64,000 nucleotides of DNA from NCBI GenBank assembly GCA_039977295.1, contig JBDWDN010000012.1, forward strand, positions 1,116,001 to 1,180,000, written 5' to 3'. The translations under genes were made by a program, and so were the position numbers. The notes below the pieces were generated by a model. It was not told the origin of the DNA. It saw only the letters and a program-made list of their open reading frames with translations, and made no database searches. This document shows, in pieces, positions 8,657-16,682 of this stretch (positions are counted from its first letter, which is position 1; the number at the start of each line of letters is the position of its first letter). Origin of the DNA: Hellea sp039977295. GTDB taxonomy: Bacteria > Pseudomonadota > Alphaproteobacteria > Caulobacterales > Maricaulaceae.

Positions 8657-9168
8657 AACATATTCAATTCTAATTTAGCCTCATCAGACATGCGGTCAGG
8701 CGTCCAAGGCGGATCAAAGGTCATTGAGACTTCGACGCGGCGGACACCCGCTACAACTTCGCAGGCTTCGCGGACCCATTCAGGCATCTCGCCCGCAACG
8801 GGACAGCCCGGCGCGGTCAGGGTCATTTCGACTTTGAGCAAGCGGTCATCTTCAAGCTCAACTTTGTAAATCAAGCCAAGCTCATAAATATCGACAGGGA
8901 TTTCTGGGTCATAAACAGATTTTAGCTGTCCGATAACATCTTCAGTAATGCGCTCTATGTCCTCATCCGTTGGCTTTTCAATGGGCGCGCCGCTAAGGTC
9001 AATCACGTCACGCTCAGGCGTGGAGGACACAACCGGAGAACTCGCTTTTTCAGGCTCTGCCGCGACGTCTGCCGCAGCCTCATTTTGCGCGTCCAGCCCC
9101 GGAATTTGGGAATTAGCCATCGCTTCGGCGCGTCTCTGTCTGTCTAATGTCGGATCAATCATGGTCAT
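8653..9168 (-). CDS. sufT: SufT, MIP18/DUF59-family Fe-S maturation factor
   Basis: SufT proteins help mature Fe-S proteins or their carriers, particularly under high demand. The 171-residue product has a polar N-terminal extension of about 75 residues and then the DUF59 (MIP18) domain: VYDPEIPVDIYELGLIY, the conserved cysteine motif LTAPGCPVAGEMP, and the C-terminal FDPPWTPDRMS, the set that typifies SufT and PaaD-like proteins. It lies between sufS and sufA, the usual place in alphaproteobacterial suf operons. An internal Met two codons in is a possible alternative start. Confidence 0.93.
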   Translation of the reverse strand: MTMIDPTLDRQRRAEAMANSQIPGLDAQNEAAADVAAEPEKASSPVVSSTPERDVIDLSGAPIEKPTDEDIERITEDVIGQLKSVYDPEIPVDIYELGLIYKVELEDDRLLKVEMTLTAPGCPVAGEMPEWVREACEVVAGVRRVEVSMTFDPPWTPDRMSDEAKLELNML

Positions 9169-9189
9169 CTCTATTATATAGTATCACAT

Positions 9190-10407
9190 TTAAGATAAAA
9201 AAGTAGCTGCCTTTTTCACAGCTGCAATTAGGCGGTCAGCCTCGTCTAAGGTATTATAAATCCCAAAGCTGGCTCGCGCCGTGGAATGTATGCCAAGCCG
9301 CGTCATCAGCGGCTGGGTGCAATGCTGCCCTGCCCGCACCGCAATCCCGTATTTATCGAGGATTTGCGCCACATCATGGGCATGCGCGCCTTTGAGGTTA
9401 AAAGCCAAAACGGAGCCTTTCTCTTTGGCGTCCCCTATCAGCGTGAAACTATTGATAGAGCGAAGCCCGTCCAGCGCGTGATGGTAAACCGCCATTTCGT
9501 GCTGATGTATTTCGGCAGGGTCAAATTGTCTGTACCAATCAATCGCGGCGCCTAGACCAATGGCTTGAATAATGGGCGGCGTTCCAGCTTCAAACTTATG
9601 GGGCGGATCATTATAGGTCACCCGGTCTTCATAAACGTCTTCGATCATCTCGCCGCCGCCATTAAAGGGCTGCATCCGTTCCAGCATTTCGGTGGTGCCG
9701 TATAGCACGCCAATACCCGTCGGGCCGTAAAGCTTATGCCCGGTCATACAAAATAGGTCTGCGCCAATATCGACAACATTAATCGGCATATGAACCGCCG
9801 CCTGGGTTCCGTCTACAATGAAGATAGCACCTGCCGCATGGGCCCATTCGCCCATCTCTTTGACGGGGTTCACCGTCCCAAGTACGTTGGACATATGCAC
9901 AATAGAGACGATTTTCGTCTTCAGCCCGAGCATGGCTTTATAGGCCGCAAGATCAATTTCGCCCATGTCAGTCACAGGTATGAATTTCAGGACAGCGCCA
10001 TAACGCTCACGCAGGAAATGCCACGGCACTATATTGGAGTGATGTTCCATTTGGGAAATAATAATTTCGTCACCCGCTTGAATCTCGCCAGCTAGGCCAT
10101 AAGCGCAAAGGTTAAGCGCCTCAGTCGCGCCCTTGGTAAAGACGATGTTGTCGGGCTTGGGCGCGCCAAGGAAGCCCGCCACTTTGGCCCGAGCACCTTC
10201 AAAGGCCTCCGTTGTTTCATTGGCCATGGTATGCAAGCCGCGATGCACATTGGCGAAGCTATGGCTCATTTGATGGGAGATTGCGTCAATCACAGCCTGC
10301 GGCTTTTGCGCGGAGGCTGCATTATCCAGATAGGCCAAGGGCTTATCATTTATCTCCCGCGAGAGAATTGGGAATTGGCTACGGATATTTTGAATGTCAA
10401 AAGTCAC
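9190..10407 (-). CDS. sufS: SufS cysteine desulfurase
   Basis: SufS takes sulfur from L-cysteine, leaving alanine, and holds it as a persulfide for cluster assembly. The 405-residue protein is a PLP-dependent class V aminotransferase fold enzyme. The cofactor lysine is Lys225 (MTGHKLYGPTGIG) and the persulfide cysteine is Cys363 (VRAGQHCTQPLM), in the short loop typical of the SufS/CsdA group. N-terminal YLDNAASAQKP and central SQMEHHSNIVPW are also diagnostic. Its ATG overlaps the stop of the small membrane-protein gene upstream (ATGA). A second, NifS/IscS-like desulfurase lies at the front of the same operon. Confidence 0.97.
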   Translation of the reverse strand: MTFDIQNIRSQFPILSREINDKPLAYLDNAASAQKPQAVIDAISHQMSHSFANVHRGLHTMANETTEAFEGARAKVAGFLGAPKPDNIVFTKGATEALNLCAYGLAGEIQAGDEIIISQMEHHSNIVPWHFLRERYGAVLKFIPVTDMGEIDLAAYKAMLGLKTKIVSIVHMSNVLGTVNPVKEMGEWAHAAGAIFIVDGTQAAVHMPINVVDIGADLFCMTGHKLYGPTGIGVLYGTTEMLERMQPFNGGGEMIEDVYEDRVTYNDPPHKFEAGTPPIIQAIGLGAAIDWYRQFDPAEIHQHEMAVYHHALDGLRSINSFTLIGDAKEKGSVLAFNLKGAHAHDVAQILDKYGIAVRAGQHCTQPLMTRLGIHSTARASFGIYNTLDEADRLIAAVKKAATFLS

Positions 10408-10586
10408 GAGTTAAGTCTCCGAAAAATAGCAATGCACACAACACATAGTCCTATCAAACATCCAATGATTAACGCAGGTCTTCTTAGCTTATTTTCATTG
10501 CTTGCCCTAGAAGCGAAAACCAACAATCCGCCCCATGTTAACCATGCAGAAAAATAAAAGGCATTTAATATAAACAACCGTTCCAT
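10404..10586 (-). CDS. tiny membrane protein inside the suf operon
   Basis: A 60-residue protein with two membrane segments (about residues 5-25 and 37-55) joined by a basic loop (RASNENKLRR) and ending FRRLNS. It is not recognised. Its stop overlaps the sufS start by 4 bases (ATGA), a strong sign that it is a real, translated gene. It begins 5 bases after the stop of another tiny membrane-protein gene. Confidence 0.6.
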   Translation of the reverse strand: MERLFILNAFYFSAWLTWGGLLVFASRASNENKLRRPALIIGCLIGLCVVCIAIFRRLNS

Positions 10587-10591
10587 ACCAA

Positions 10592-10765
10592 TTATCCGAC
10601 AAACCTTTTATAGAAATAAACGGCAACAAGGGCCAAAATGAAGATCCGCATGGCTTTAACGAGAAGCTGTAATTGGGGGTTATTATTTTTCCGGGCCACG
10701 CGAGAGGTGATAAAAAACACGACTGTCGTGACAAGCACCAGCAGGGCTAAGTTTGACGTTGTCAT
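10592..10765 (-). CDS. tiny membrane protein inside the suf operon (57 aa)
   Basis: A 57-codon frame reading MTTSNLALLVLVTTVVFF at its start and ending FYKRFVG. Two membrane segments (about residues 5-20 and 39-53) flank a basic loop (SRVARKNNNPQLQ). It is followed after 5 bases by the next tiny membrane-protein gene, and the frame, hydrophobicity profile and spacing make chance unlikely. Function unknown. A longer overlapping frame in another phase (10507-10734) has no such profile and was rejected. Confidence 0.55.
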   Translation of the reverse strand: MTTSNLALLVLVTTVVFFITSRVARKNNNPQLQLLVKAMRIFILALVAVYFYKRFVG

Positions 10766-10816
10766 GAAAACCCTCTGACCCTCAATGAAAGAAAATGTAT
10801 TTTACCAAAGCACAAT

Positions 10817-11050
10817 CTAAACATTTGACTCTCCCAAAAGAGAAGCAACCAAAATTGTATTTATTATTAGTCCTGTAAAAAAAACTACAAGCATGATGAC
10901 TTTTCCACTAACTGTAGGAACCTCTTTTCTACGATCATACCATTGACCGAAGAAGTGCCAGAGCAGTCCAATTCCAACAAGGAATAAGTTGACAACTAAA
11001 ATTCCTTGAATAGGCGTCAAAACAAAGGAAATTTGCAAAATGTAAATCAC
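10817..11050 (-). CDS. small membrane protein coupled to sufD
   Basis: An unrecognised protein of 77 residues with two or three membrane segments (residues about 8-30 and 50-70) around a charged turn (GQWYDRRKEVPTVSG). The GTG at 11050 overlaps the sufD stop as GTGA, favouring this start over the TTG at 11068 further inside sufD. It is the first of three consecutive small membrane-protein genes between sufD and sufS. Confidence 0.55.
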   Translation of the reverse strand: MIYILQISFVLTPIQGILVVNLFLVGIGLLWHFFGQWYDRRKEVPTVSGKVIMLVVFFTGLIINTILVASLLGESNV

Positions 11051-12096
11051 GAGATTTCGTTTAACCAATCACGAATTTTCGCAAGCAAACTCTCGCGTAG
11101 GTCCTCGTCGGCCAAATCATCAAAAACGTCGGCAACGAAAGCCTCAGTAAGAAGCGCCCTCGCCTCGGCTAGTCCAATACCGCGTTGGCGCATGTAGAAC
11201 AGCGCGCTGTCATCCAATTGCCCAATCGTGTTGCCATGCGCGCAGGCCACATCATCCGCGTAGATTTCAAGCTCAGGCTTGGAACGGATTTCAGATGTAT
11301 CTGAGAGCATAAGCGCGTCATGACGCATCTCTGCATCTGTGTGCTGCGCGGGGCGGCGGACATGAAACTTACCTTGGAATACGCCGCGGGCTTTATCTGT
11401 GACAACGCCTTTAACGGCTTGGCGGATCGTGCAATCAGGCACGGCCAAATCAATATAGCTCGTCATGTCGCAATGGCGTTTATCATCCAGAAGATAAGCC
11501 CCGTTAAGCGTGGCTTCTATGTTCTTACCCATCCCAGCAAGGCGCGTTTCAATCCGCGATAGAGCTCCGCCAAAGGAGAGTGCGTGCTGCGATACCTTAG
11601 CATCATTCCACGCCGTAATATGAGCCGTGGCGATACGGACGCAGTCGTCAGGGTCGCTTTGCACGAGGGTGCGGTCAAAGACCGCCCCTGCTTTTAGCGT
11701 GACGGTCATATCAATATTCACAAATCCGCCAGCATCGCCAGCGTGATGTTCAATCACGGAGAGGCTCGCGCCCTTCGCGATATCGATACGCATACGGATA
11801 TGGCCGCGATTTAAGCCTTCAATGATAAGCGGCTTATCAGAGCTAAACCCTTCTGGAACAGAAATCGCCCAGACTTTACCGCCAAAATTGCGCGCCAGTT
11901 TTGCCATCGCGCTATCGGTGTCTAAATCATCGGTCTCGATTTCAGAAACCGTGATACCTTCGGGCAATGTGAATTTAGGCAAGCCAGCGGCGGAAAGACC
12001 CGCAGCCTCGTCGCTTACGCGGCCACGCACATCCGTCCATTTCCACGCCTCATTTCGGCGGGTTGGGAGGTTTGTTAGATCAAGCGGCATATGCAT
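11047..12096 (-). CDS. sufD: SufD, Fe-S cluster scaffold complex subunit
   Basis: SufD partners SufB in the SufBC2D scaffold on which clusters are built. The product has the beta-helix core typical of the SufB/SufD family, with the N-terminal PTRRNEAWKWTDV motif and the C-terminal ADDVACAHGNTIGQLDDSALFYMRQRGI region (in part), which carries the conserved His of SufD. Three ATGs lie close together; the one at 12096 has GGAAGG five bases upstream, overlaps sufC by 17 bases, and gives 349 residues, a little short for the family. The frame is open to 12141 inside sufC. Confidence 0.93.
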   Translation of the reverse strand: MHMPLDLTNLPTRRNEAWKWTDVRGRVSDEAAGLSAAGLPKFTLPEGITVSEIETDDLDTDSAMAKLARNFGGKVWAISVPEGFSSDKPLIIEGLNRGHIRMRIDIAKGASLSVIEHHAGDAGGFVNIDMTVTLKAGAVFDRTLVQSDPDDCVRIATAHITAWNDAKVSQHALSFGGALSRIETRLAGMGKNIEATLNGAYLLDDKRHCDMTSYIDLAVPDCTIRQAVKGVVTDKARGVFQGKFHVRRPAQHTDAEMRHDALMLSDTSEIRSKPELEIYADDVACAHGNTIGQLDDSALFYMRQRGIGLAEARALLTEAFVADVFDDLADEDLRESLLAKIRDWLNEIS

Positions 12097-12826
12097 CATA
12101 GCCTTCCGCTTCGAGCTTTTTCGCGAAATCCGCATCACCACTCGCGGCGATTTTACCGCCAGAGAGGACGTGCACGCGGTCTGGCACGATGTAATCCAGA
12201 AGGCGCTGATAATGGGTAATAATCAACATGCCGCGATCAGGGCTGCGTAGCTTATTCACGCCGTCCGCCACAATGCGCAGAGCGTCAACATCAAGACCCG
12301 AATCCGTTTCGTCCATTACGATAAAGCGCGGCTCGAGCATCATCATCTGAAAGATTTCCATACGCTTTTTCTCGCCGCCAGAAAAGCCAACATTAAGCGG
12401 GCGCTTTAACATTTCTGGTTTCATCTTAAGGTCTTTGGCAAGGGCGCGTGCCTTCTTAAGAAACTCAGGGGCAGCCATTTCTTCTTCACCGCGTGCGCGG
12501 CGCTGCGCGTTCAGCGCAGTCTTAAGAAAAGTCATGGTCGGCACACCTGGAATTTCCAGCGGGTATTGGAACGAGAGGAACATGCCTTTAGCGGCGCGTT
12601 CCTCAGGATCCATCTCAAGCAGGTCTTCACCGTCCAGCGTAACATCACCGCCCGACACATCATAACCATCACGTCCCGTCAGGACATAAGACAAGGTCGA
12701 TTTACCGGCCCCATTAGGCCCCATAATCGCATGGACTTCACCTGCAGGCACCTCGAGGGAAAGCCCCGAAAGGATTGTTTTATTTCCGTCATCAACAGCG
12801 GCGGAGAGGTTATTTATTTTTAGCAT
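12080..12826 (-). CDS. sufC: SufC, ABC-type ATPase of the SufBCD complex
   Basis: SufC is the cytoplasmic ATPase that drives conformational change in the SufBC2D scaffold. The 248-residue protein has Walker A GPNGAGKST, the Q-loop region FLSFQYPLEIPGV typical of SufC, the ABC signature SGGEKKRMEI, and Walker B FIVMDETDSGLD followed by ITHYQRLL. The start codon directly follows the stop of the gene upstream (TAG then ATG), and its end overlaps sufD, so the three genes are tightly packed. Confidence 0.97.
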   Translation of the reverse strand: MLKINNLSAAVDDGNKTILSGLSLEVPAGEVHAIMGPNGAGKSTLSYVLTGRDGYDVSGGDVTLDGEDLLEMDPEERAAKGMFLSFQYPLEIPGVPTMTFLKTALNAQRRARGEEEMAAPEFLKKARALAKDLKMKPEMLKRPLNVGFSGGEKKRMEIFQMMMLEPRFIVMDETDSGLDVDALRIVADGVNKLRSPDRGMLIITHYQRLLDYIVPDRVHVLSGGKIAASGDADFAKKLEAEGYDAYAA

Positions 12827-13201
12827 CTATTTTTCCCAGATAAGCTCGTCGTGAGCATATTTCACGATGACGTCTATTTTTCCAATGATGGCTGCATTAA
12901 AGGCTTCTAACTCTTCCGCAGGCACCCATATTTCTTCATGTTCTTTAGCGCCGACGACTTCGGGCTGATATTTGATTGCCACCGCCTTTTTAACAGCAAA
13001 GCGCGTGACATAGCCCTCTTTGTCGTCATTGATACGAGAGTTCCAATCCTTGGCAATCTGACGGGCATAGCCCTCATTCAAAACAGGATAGAATATAGGC
13101 TGATCAGGTAAGCGCGGCGGATAGGCGGTGAAACCAGTATCCTCAATGAGTTTTAACTCAGTCTTGCCAACAGGGCGATACATTGTGACGGTTTCCGTCA
13201 T
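12827..13201 (-). CDS. small soluble protein, unknown function
   Basis: A 124-residue soluble protein with the stretches TMYRPVGKTELKLIEDTG, FPPRLPDQPIFYPVLNE (first residue YPP here) and YVTRFAVKKA. Similar short proteins are, as I recall, often labelled "ADP-ribosylation/crystallin J1" in genome annotation, a name with little functional support. It lies directly in front of sufC and overlaps the membrane-protein gene upstream by 4 bases (ATGA), so it is cotranscribed with Fe-S assembly genes. No catalytic motif is apparent. Confidence 0.7.
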   Translation of the reverse strand: MTETVTMYRPVGKTELKLIEDTGFTAYPPRLPDQPIFYPVLNEGYARQIAKDWNSRINDDKEGYVTRFAVKKAVAIKYQPEVVGAKEHEEIWVPAEELEAFNAAIIGKIDVIVKYAHDELIWEK

Positions 13202-13566
13202 GACTTTTTCTTTTTGGTTCTTTGATTGTAAATATAGCGACGGTCTGTTTCATCGGCTTTTAGCCAAACCAATTGATCAATCCTGTCCACGCCCTGAGAA
13301 GCGAGCCACAATATTAGAGCATAAAACCCATACACCAATCCGTAATATCCGGCATCTTCAAGTAATGACGACGCGGCATTATAAAACGCCTCAATCTCCG
13401 TTTCTCCATCGCCTGGAATTTGCATATATAAATAGCCCGCAATTAGGCCAAAAACAATCATGAACACGGAAAAGGCAAAAATTCCAATAGCTAACCGTTT
13501 GAGCCACTTGACGACATGCCAGGGCGGTCTCGAGTCTAACGTAGATAAATCCAATTCTTCAGCCAT
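13198..13566 (-). CDS. membrane protein upstream of sufC
   Basis: A 122-residue protein, not recognised, with two membrane segments (about residues 25-48 and 72-90) and a charged, Lys-rich tail (YNQRTKKKKS). The start is the ATG at 13566 or the GTG one codon earlier, both suitably placed after GAGGGG. It overlaps the next gene by ATGA. A palindromic repeat lies just upstream, so this may be the first gene of the downstream half of the suf cluster, with its own promoter or a transcript running through from sufB. Confidence 0.6.
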   Translation of the reverse strand: MAEELDLSTLDSRPPWHVVKWLKRLAIGIFAFSVFMIVFGLIAGYLYMQIPGDGETEIEAFYNAASSLLEDAGYYGLVYGFYALILWLASQGVDRIDQLVWLKADETDRRYIYNQRTKKKKS

Positions 13567-13599
13567 CACATACGCCCCTCAAGAACGAGAGACCTGGAG

Positions 13600-13646
13600 C
13601 CCCTCACCCACCCCTTCGGGGCACCCTCTCCCCATGGGAGAGGGGG
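13600..13646. repeat. REP-like palindromic element, copy 1
   Basis: This element contains two nested palindromes, CCCCTTCGGGG and CCCTCTCCCCATGGGAGAGGG, preceded by CCCTCACCCA. Related elements lie at 14049-14094 and 14140-14186, flanking the cupin gene. Such extragenic palindromes are common in alphaproteobacterial genomes and can stabilise or terminate transcripts. Confidence 0.75.
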
Positions 13647-13666
13647 TATATTTAGGGTTCGGCGCA

Positions 13667-14038
13667 TCACACCCACTCCCCCATGGGCGCATCGTAAACG
13701 GCATCAACTTTCGCATCGCCGTTATTCTTCACATTTTTCGGTTCAATCAGAAATATCTGGCATTCTTCTTCCGCGCGGGGACGGTGGACGGCGCCCTTGG
13801 GCACGACAACGCACTCGCCTTCGCTCACATGAATACTCTCGCCGTCTTGGAAATCGAGTATAAACGAGCCACGCCAACAGAAGAACATCTCATCCTCACC
13901 CTCATGGGCGTGGAAGGGGTATTCGCCTTTTATCTTGGCGAGTTTGAATTCTTGTCCGTTCAGCTCCGCTACGATTTTTGGTCGCCAGTGTTCGCTGAAC
14001 TTTGAGAATTTCTCATTTATGTTTATTTTTGTTGTCAT
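13667..14038 (-). CDS. cupin-domain protein
   Basis: A 123-residue single-domain cupin. The two cupin motifs are visible: YPFHAHEGEDEMFFCWRG (metal-ligand His, His, Glu) and GECVVVPKGAVHRP (second His). These small proteins bind a metal in a beta-barrel; the substrate is unknown. The ATG at 14038 is chosen because the N-terminal extension of the longer frame (to 14104) is encoded by a palindromic repeat. The gene sits between repeats in the middle of the suf cluster next to a RidA-family gene, and looks like an insertion into the operon. Confidence 0.85.
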   Translation of the reverse strand: MTTKININEKFSKFSEHWRPKIVAELNGQEFKLAKIKGEYPFHAHEGEDEMFFCWRGSFILDFQDGESIHVSEGECVVVPKGAVHRPRAEEECQIFLIEPKNVKNNGDAKVDAVYDAPMGEWV

Positions 14039-14048
14039 TCTAAACTTT

Positions 14049-14094
14049 CTCCTTCTCCCTGGGGGAGAAGGTGGGGCGAAGCCTCGGATGAGGG
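14049..14094. repeat. REP-like palindromic element, copy 2
   Basis: CTTCTCCCTGGGGGAGAAG is a palindrome followed by GTGGGGCGAAGCC and GATGAGGG. It is an inverted relative of the copy at 14140-14186, so the two could pair over the 45 bases between them. Confidence 0.75.
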
Positions 14095-14139
14095 TCAGGA
14101 ACAAAAACTATGCGATGCATAACTGTTGTTTTTGACGTG

Positions 14140-14186
14140 GCCCCTCATCCGCCCTTCGGGCACCTTCTCCCTCAGGGAGAAGAGGG
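14140..14186. repeat. REP-like palindromic element, copy 3
   Basis: CCCCTCATCC, then GCCCTTCGGGC, then CTTCTCCCTCAGGGAGAAG. It is the inverse of the copy at 14049-14094 and a closer relative of the element at 13600-13646. It lies just downstream of the RidA-family gene and may act as its transcript end. Confidence 0.75.
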
Positions 14187-14192
14187 TATTAT

Positions 14193-14579
14193 CTATCCCT
14201 TGTAAGCTGTCACCTCGATCTCAATTTTCATTTTCTCGTCAACCATGCCCGCAATCACCATTGTTGCGGCGGGTAGGATATTGCCGAAATGCTTTTGGAT
14301 AACCGGCAGAACCTCTTTGATATATTTGCGGTCAGAGACGGTATATTGAACGCGGATTGTATGGCCGAGTTCAAACTCTGCTGCTTTGAGCGCCGTCATG
14401 ATATTTGTGAAGGTGTTCTGCGCTTGCTGGGCTGCAGATTCCGGCAATTCGTTCTTGCTGTAATCATAGCCGACTGTGCCAGAAACAAAGCACCAATCGC
14501 CCTGCACGACTGCGCGCGACATAGCATATGTCTTCTCACCTTCTGAAAGGGAGATAAATTTACGTTTAGCTTTAGCCAT
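14193..14579 (-). CDS. RidA family protein (YjgF/YER057c/UK114)
   Basis: The 128-residue product has the RidA fold. RidA proteins hydrolyse reactive enamines/imines made by PLP enzymes, and would be a natural companion to two PLP-dependent desulfurases in the operon. Seen are SRAVVQGDWCFVSGTVG at the N-terminus, AQNTFTNIMTALKAAEF in the middle and the C-terminal IEIEVTAYKG. The catalytic Arg usual in the "IRVQ/TTRV" position appears in HTIRVQYTVSD, whereas the second Arg of true RidA (near residue 105) is not obvious, so it may belong to one of the Rid2-7 subfamilies. Confidence 0.88.
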   Translation of the reverse strand: MAKAKRKFISLSEGEKTYAMSRAVVQGDWCFVSGTVGYDYSKNELPESAAQQAQNTFTNIMTALKAAEFELGHTIRVQYTVSDRKYIKEVLPVIQKHFGNILPAATMVIAGMVDEKMKIEIEVTAYKG

Positions 14580-14601
14580 GTGAATAGTCCTTAATTATGA
14601 A

Positions 14602-15168
14602 TTATGGGCAGAGATCGGTCTGCCACTCTGTTGTGTTTTCGCCGCGATGGCATTTAATGCGTGAGCCGAAAGCTGCAAGGATTTGGGACCCTTTTTCGCC
14701 GCTCACGATGAGATAGATTTCTTCTGACTTCACCGAGTCGTCGGGCAATCCGCTGGCCCCAAAAATTAGGACAGCTCCGTCATCGCGTTCGAATTTGGAT
14801 TGCGATGTCGAGATAATCGCGTTGCCCGCTTCGGGCGCAAAATACAGACGCACATTATCTACTGCCTCGCCGCGAGACTGGCCCTCTTTAAGGCCAGTGA
14901 ACTTTGCGAGGTCTTTGGAATAGCTATTAAAATCGATGTCCTCGAGCGAGAGTGATTTTGGCATAGGCGGGAGCGGCGTTGGGTTTGACGATGTGGCTGG
15001 AACAGACTCCGAATTTGGCACGTTAACGGCCTCAGCCGCAGACCCGTCCACGCGCTCCGCATCATCATCTTTATCAGACACAGCCATATAAAAGCCTACG
15101 CCTAGCCCTAAGGCTATCGCGATCAAAGCAGCTATACGGTTTCGCTTCGTATTTGGCGCGTTAAACAT
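14602..15168 (-). CDS. membrane-anchored periplasmic protein, unknown function
   Basis: A 188-residue protein with one N-terminal membrane segment (about residues 11-30), a Ser/Pro-rich linker, and a small globular periplasmic domain with a pair of cysteines (IKCHRGE...DLCP) near the end. The start overlaps the sufB stop by one base (TAATG), so it is cotranscribed and probably translated with sufB. The family is not recognised and a role in Fe-S assembly is only suggested by position. Confidence 0.6.
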   Translation of the reverse strand: MFNAPNTKRNRIAALIAIALGLGVGFYMAVSDKDDDAERVDGSAAEAVNVPNSESVPATSSNPTPLPPMPKSLSLEDIDFNSYSKDLAKFTGLKEGQSRGEAVDNVRLYFAPEAGNAIISTSQSKFERDDGAVLIFGASGLPDDSVKSEEIYLIVSGEKGSQILAAFGSRIKCHRGENTTEWQTDLCP

Positions 15169-16682
15169 TATCCAACGGAGCCTTCCAAACTAATCGCCAC
15201 CAATTTCTGCGCTTCAACCGCAAATTCCATCGGCAGCTCTTGGAGGACATCACGGCAAAATCCATTGACGAGAAGCGCAACAGCGTCCTCCTCTGACAGG
15301 CCGCGTTGACGGCAATAGAAGAGCTGATCATCGGACAGCTTACTGGTCGTGGCTTCATGCTCAAATTGCGCCGTTGGCGTATTGCTCTCAATATAAGGCA
15401 CAGTATGGGCGCCGCATTGGTCGCCGATTAGCAGGCTATCACATTGGGTGAAGTTACGCGCACCAGTGGCTTTTTTATGGGCGCTAACGAGGCCGCGATA
15501 AGTAGAGTTCGACTTACCGGCGCTGATCCCTTTGGAGATAACGCGCGATTTCGTATTCTTGCCCAAATGGATCATCTTGGTGCCTGTATCGGCTTGCTGA
15601 TAACCATTGGTAATCGCGATAGAATAAAACTCACCTTGGCTATTATCGCCGCGTAGAATGCAGCTTGGATATTTCCACGTGACGGCAGAGCCTGTTTCAA
15701 CTTGCGTCCAAGAGACTTTGGAGTTTTCGCCCCGGCAATCGGCGCGTTTGGTCACGAAGTTATAAACCCCGCCTTTGCCTTCGGCATCGCCTGGCCACCA
15801 ATTTTGCACAGTGGAATATTTCACTTCTGCGTCATCATGGACGATGATTTCGACGATAGCTGCGTGAAGCTGGTTCTCATCGCGCATCGGGGCCGTGCAG
15901 CCTTCAAGATAAGAGACGTAAGAGCCTTTATCCGCAATGATGAGCGTGCGTTCAAATTGCCCTGTTCCCTGCGCGTTCATACGAAAATATGTGGACAGCT
16001 CCATCGGGCAGCGCACGCCCGGCGGGATATAGACAAATGAGCCATCAGAGAAAACAGCATTATTCAGCGTCGCGTAATAGTTATCCGTTACTGGCACAAC
16101 AGAGCCCATATATTTCTTCACAAGTTCAGGATGTTCCTTCACGGCCTCGGAGAAACTACAGAAAATCACACCATGTTTGGCGAGCTCTTTCTTGAACGTC
16201 GTTACAACAGAGACGGAGTCAAATACCGCATCAACGGCTACTCTAGGCGCGCCTTTAACGCCCGCGAGGACTTCTTGCTCTTTGAGCGAAATACCGAGCT
16301 TATTATAGACTTCAAGGATATCAGGGTCGACTTCGTCGAGCGAGTTAAGTTCCTTTTTCTTCACTGGCGAGGCGTAATAATACATATCCTGAAAATCGAT
16401 TTCCGGATAGTCCACCATCGCCCATTCAGGCTCGTCCAATGTCAACCACCTGCGATAAGCTTCCAGCCGCCAATCGAGCAGCCATTGCGGCTCGTCCTTT
16501 TTGGCGGAGATAAAGCGGACAATATCTTCATTCAGGCCCTTAGGCGCGAATTCCTGTTCGATATCACTATCAAAGCCATATTTATATTTATCGGCCTCAA
16601 GCGAGCGCACACCTTCGACAGTGCTGTCCTCAATAGAGTCTTTGGCGACGTTTTCTGGTGCAACTTTTACATCTTCTGACAT
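15168..16682 (-). CDS. sufB: SufB, Fe-S cluster scaffold protein
   Basis: SufB is the main scaffold subunit of SufBC2D. The 504-residue product (from the ATG at 16682) shows ISLKEQEVLAGVKGAPRVAV, the beta-helix repeat region, VEIIVHDDAEVKYSTVQNWW, and a C-terminal ARNFTQCDSLLIGDQCGAHT with conserved cysteines plus FEHEATTSKLSDDQLFYC. These are hallmarks of SufB, not SufD. The longer frame (to 16697) is rejected because GGAAAG lies 7 bases before this ATG and the ATG overlaps the stop of the desulfurase gene by one base. The product length is close to the family norm. Confidence 0.97.
   Translation of the reverse strand: MSEDVKVAPENVAKDSIEDSTVEGVRSLEADKYKYGFDSDIEQEFAPKGLNEDIVRFISAKKDEPQWLLDWRLEAYRRWLTLDEPEWAMVDYPEIDFQDMYYYASPVKKKELNSLDEVDPDILEVYNKLGISLKEQEVLAGVKGAPRVAVDAVFDSVSVVTTFKKELAKHGVIFCSFSEAVKEHPELVKKYMGSVVPVTDNYYATLNNAVFSDGSFVYIPPGVRCPMELSTYFRMNAQGTGQFERTLIIADKGSYVSYLEGCTAPMRDENQLHAAIVEIIVHDDAEVKYSTVQNWWPGDAEGKGGVYNFVTKRADCRGENSKVSWTQVETGSAVTWKYPSCILRGDNSQGEFYSIAITNGYQQADTGTKMIHLGKNTKSRVISKGISAGKSNSTYRGLVSAHKKATGARNFTQCDSLLIGDQCGAHTVPYIESNTPTAQFEHEATTSKLSDDQLFYCRQRGLSEEDAVALLVNGFCRDVLQELPMEFAVEAQKLVAISLEGSVG

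Noticed and set aside
10507..10734. 75-codon frame between sufD and sufS
   Set aside because: Overlaps two coupled small membrane-protein genes in another phase and lacks a sensible hydrophobic pattern or start.
13667..14104. longer start of the cupin gene
   Set aside because: The extra N-terminal residues are encoded by a palindromic repeat; the ATG at 14038 with an upstream GGAG is preferred.
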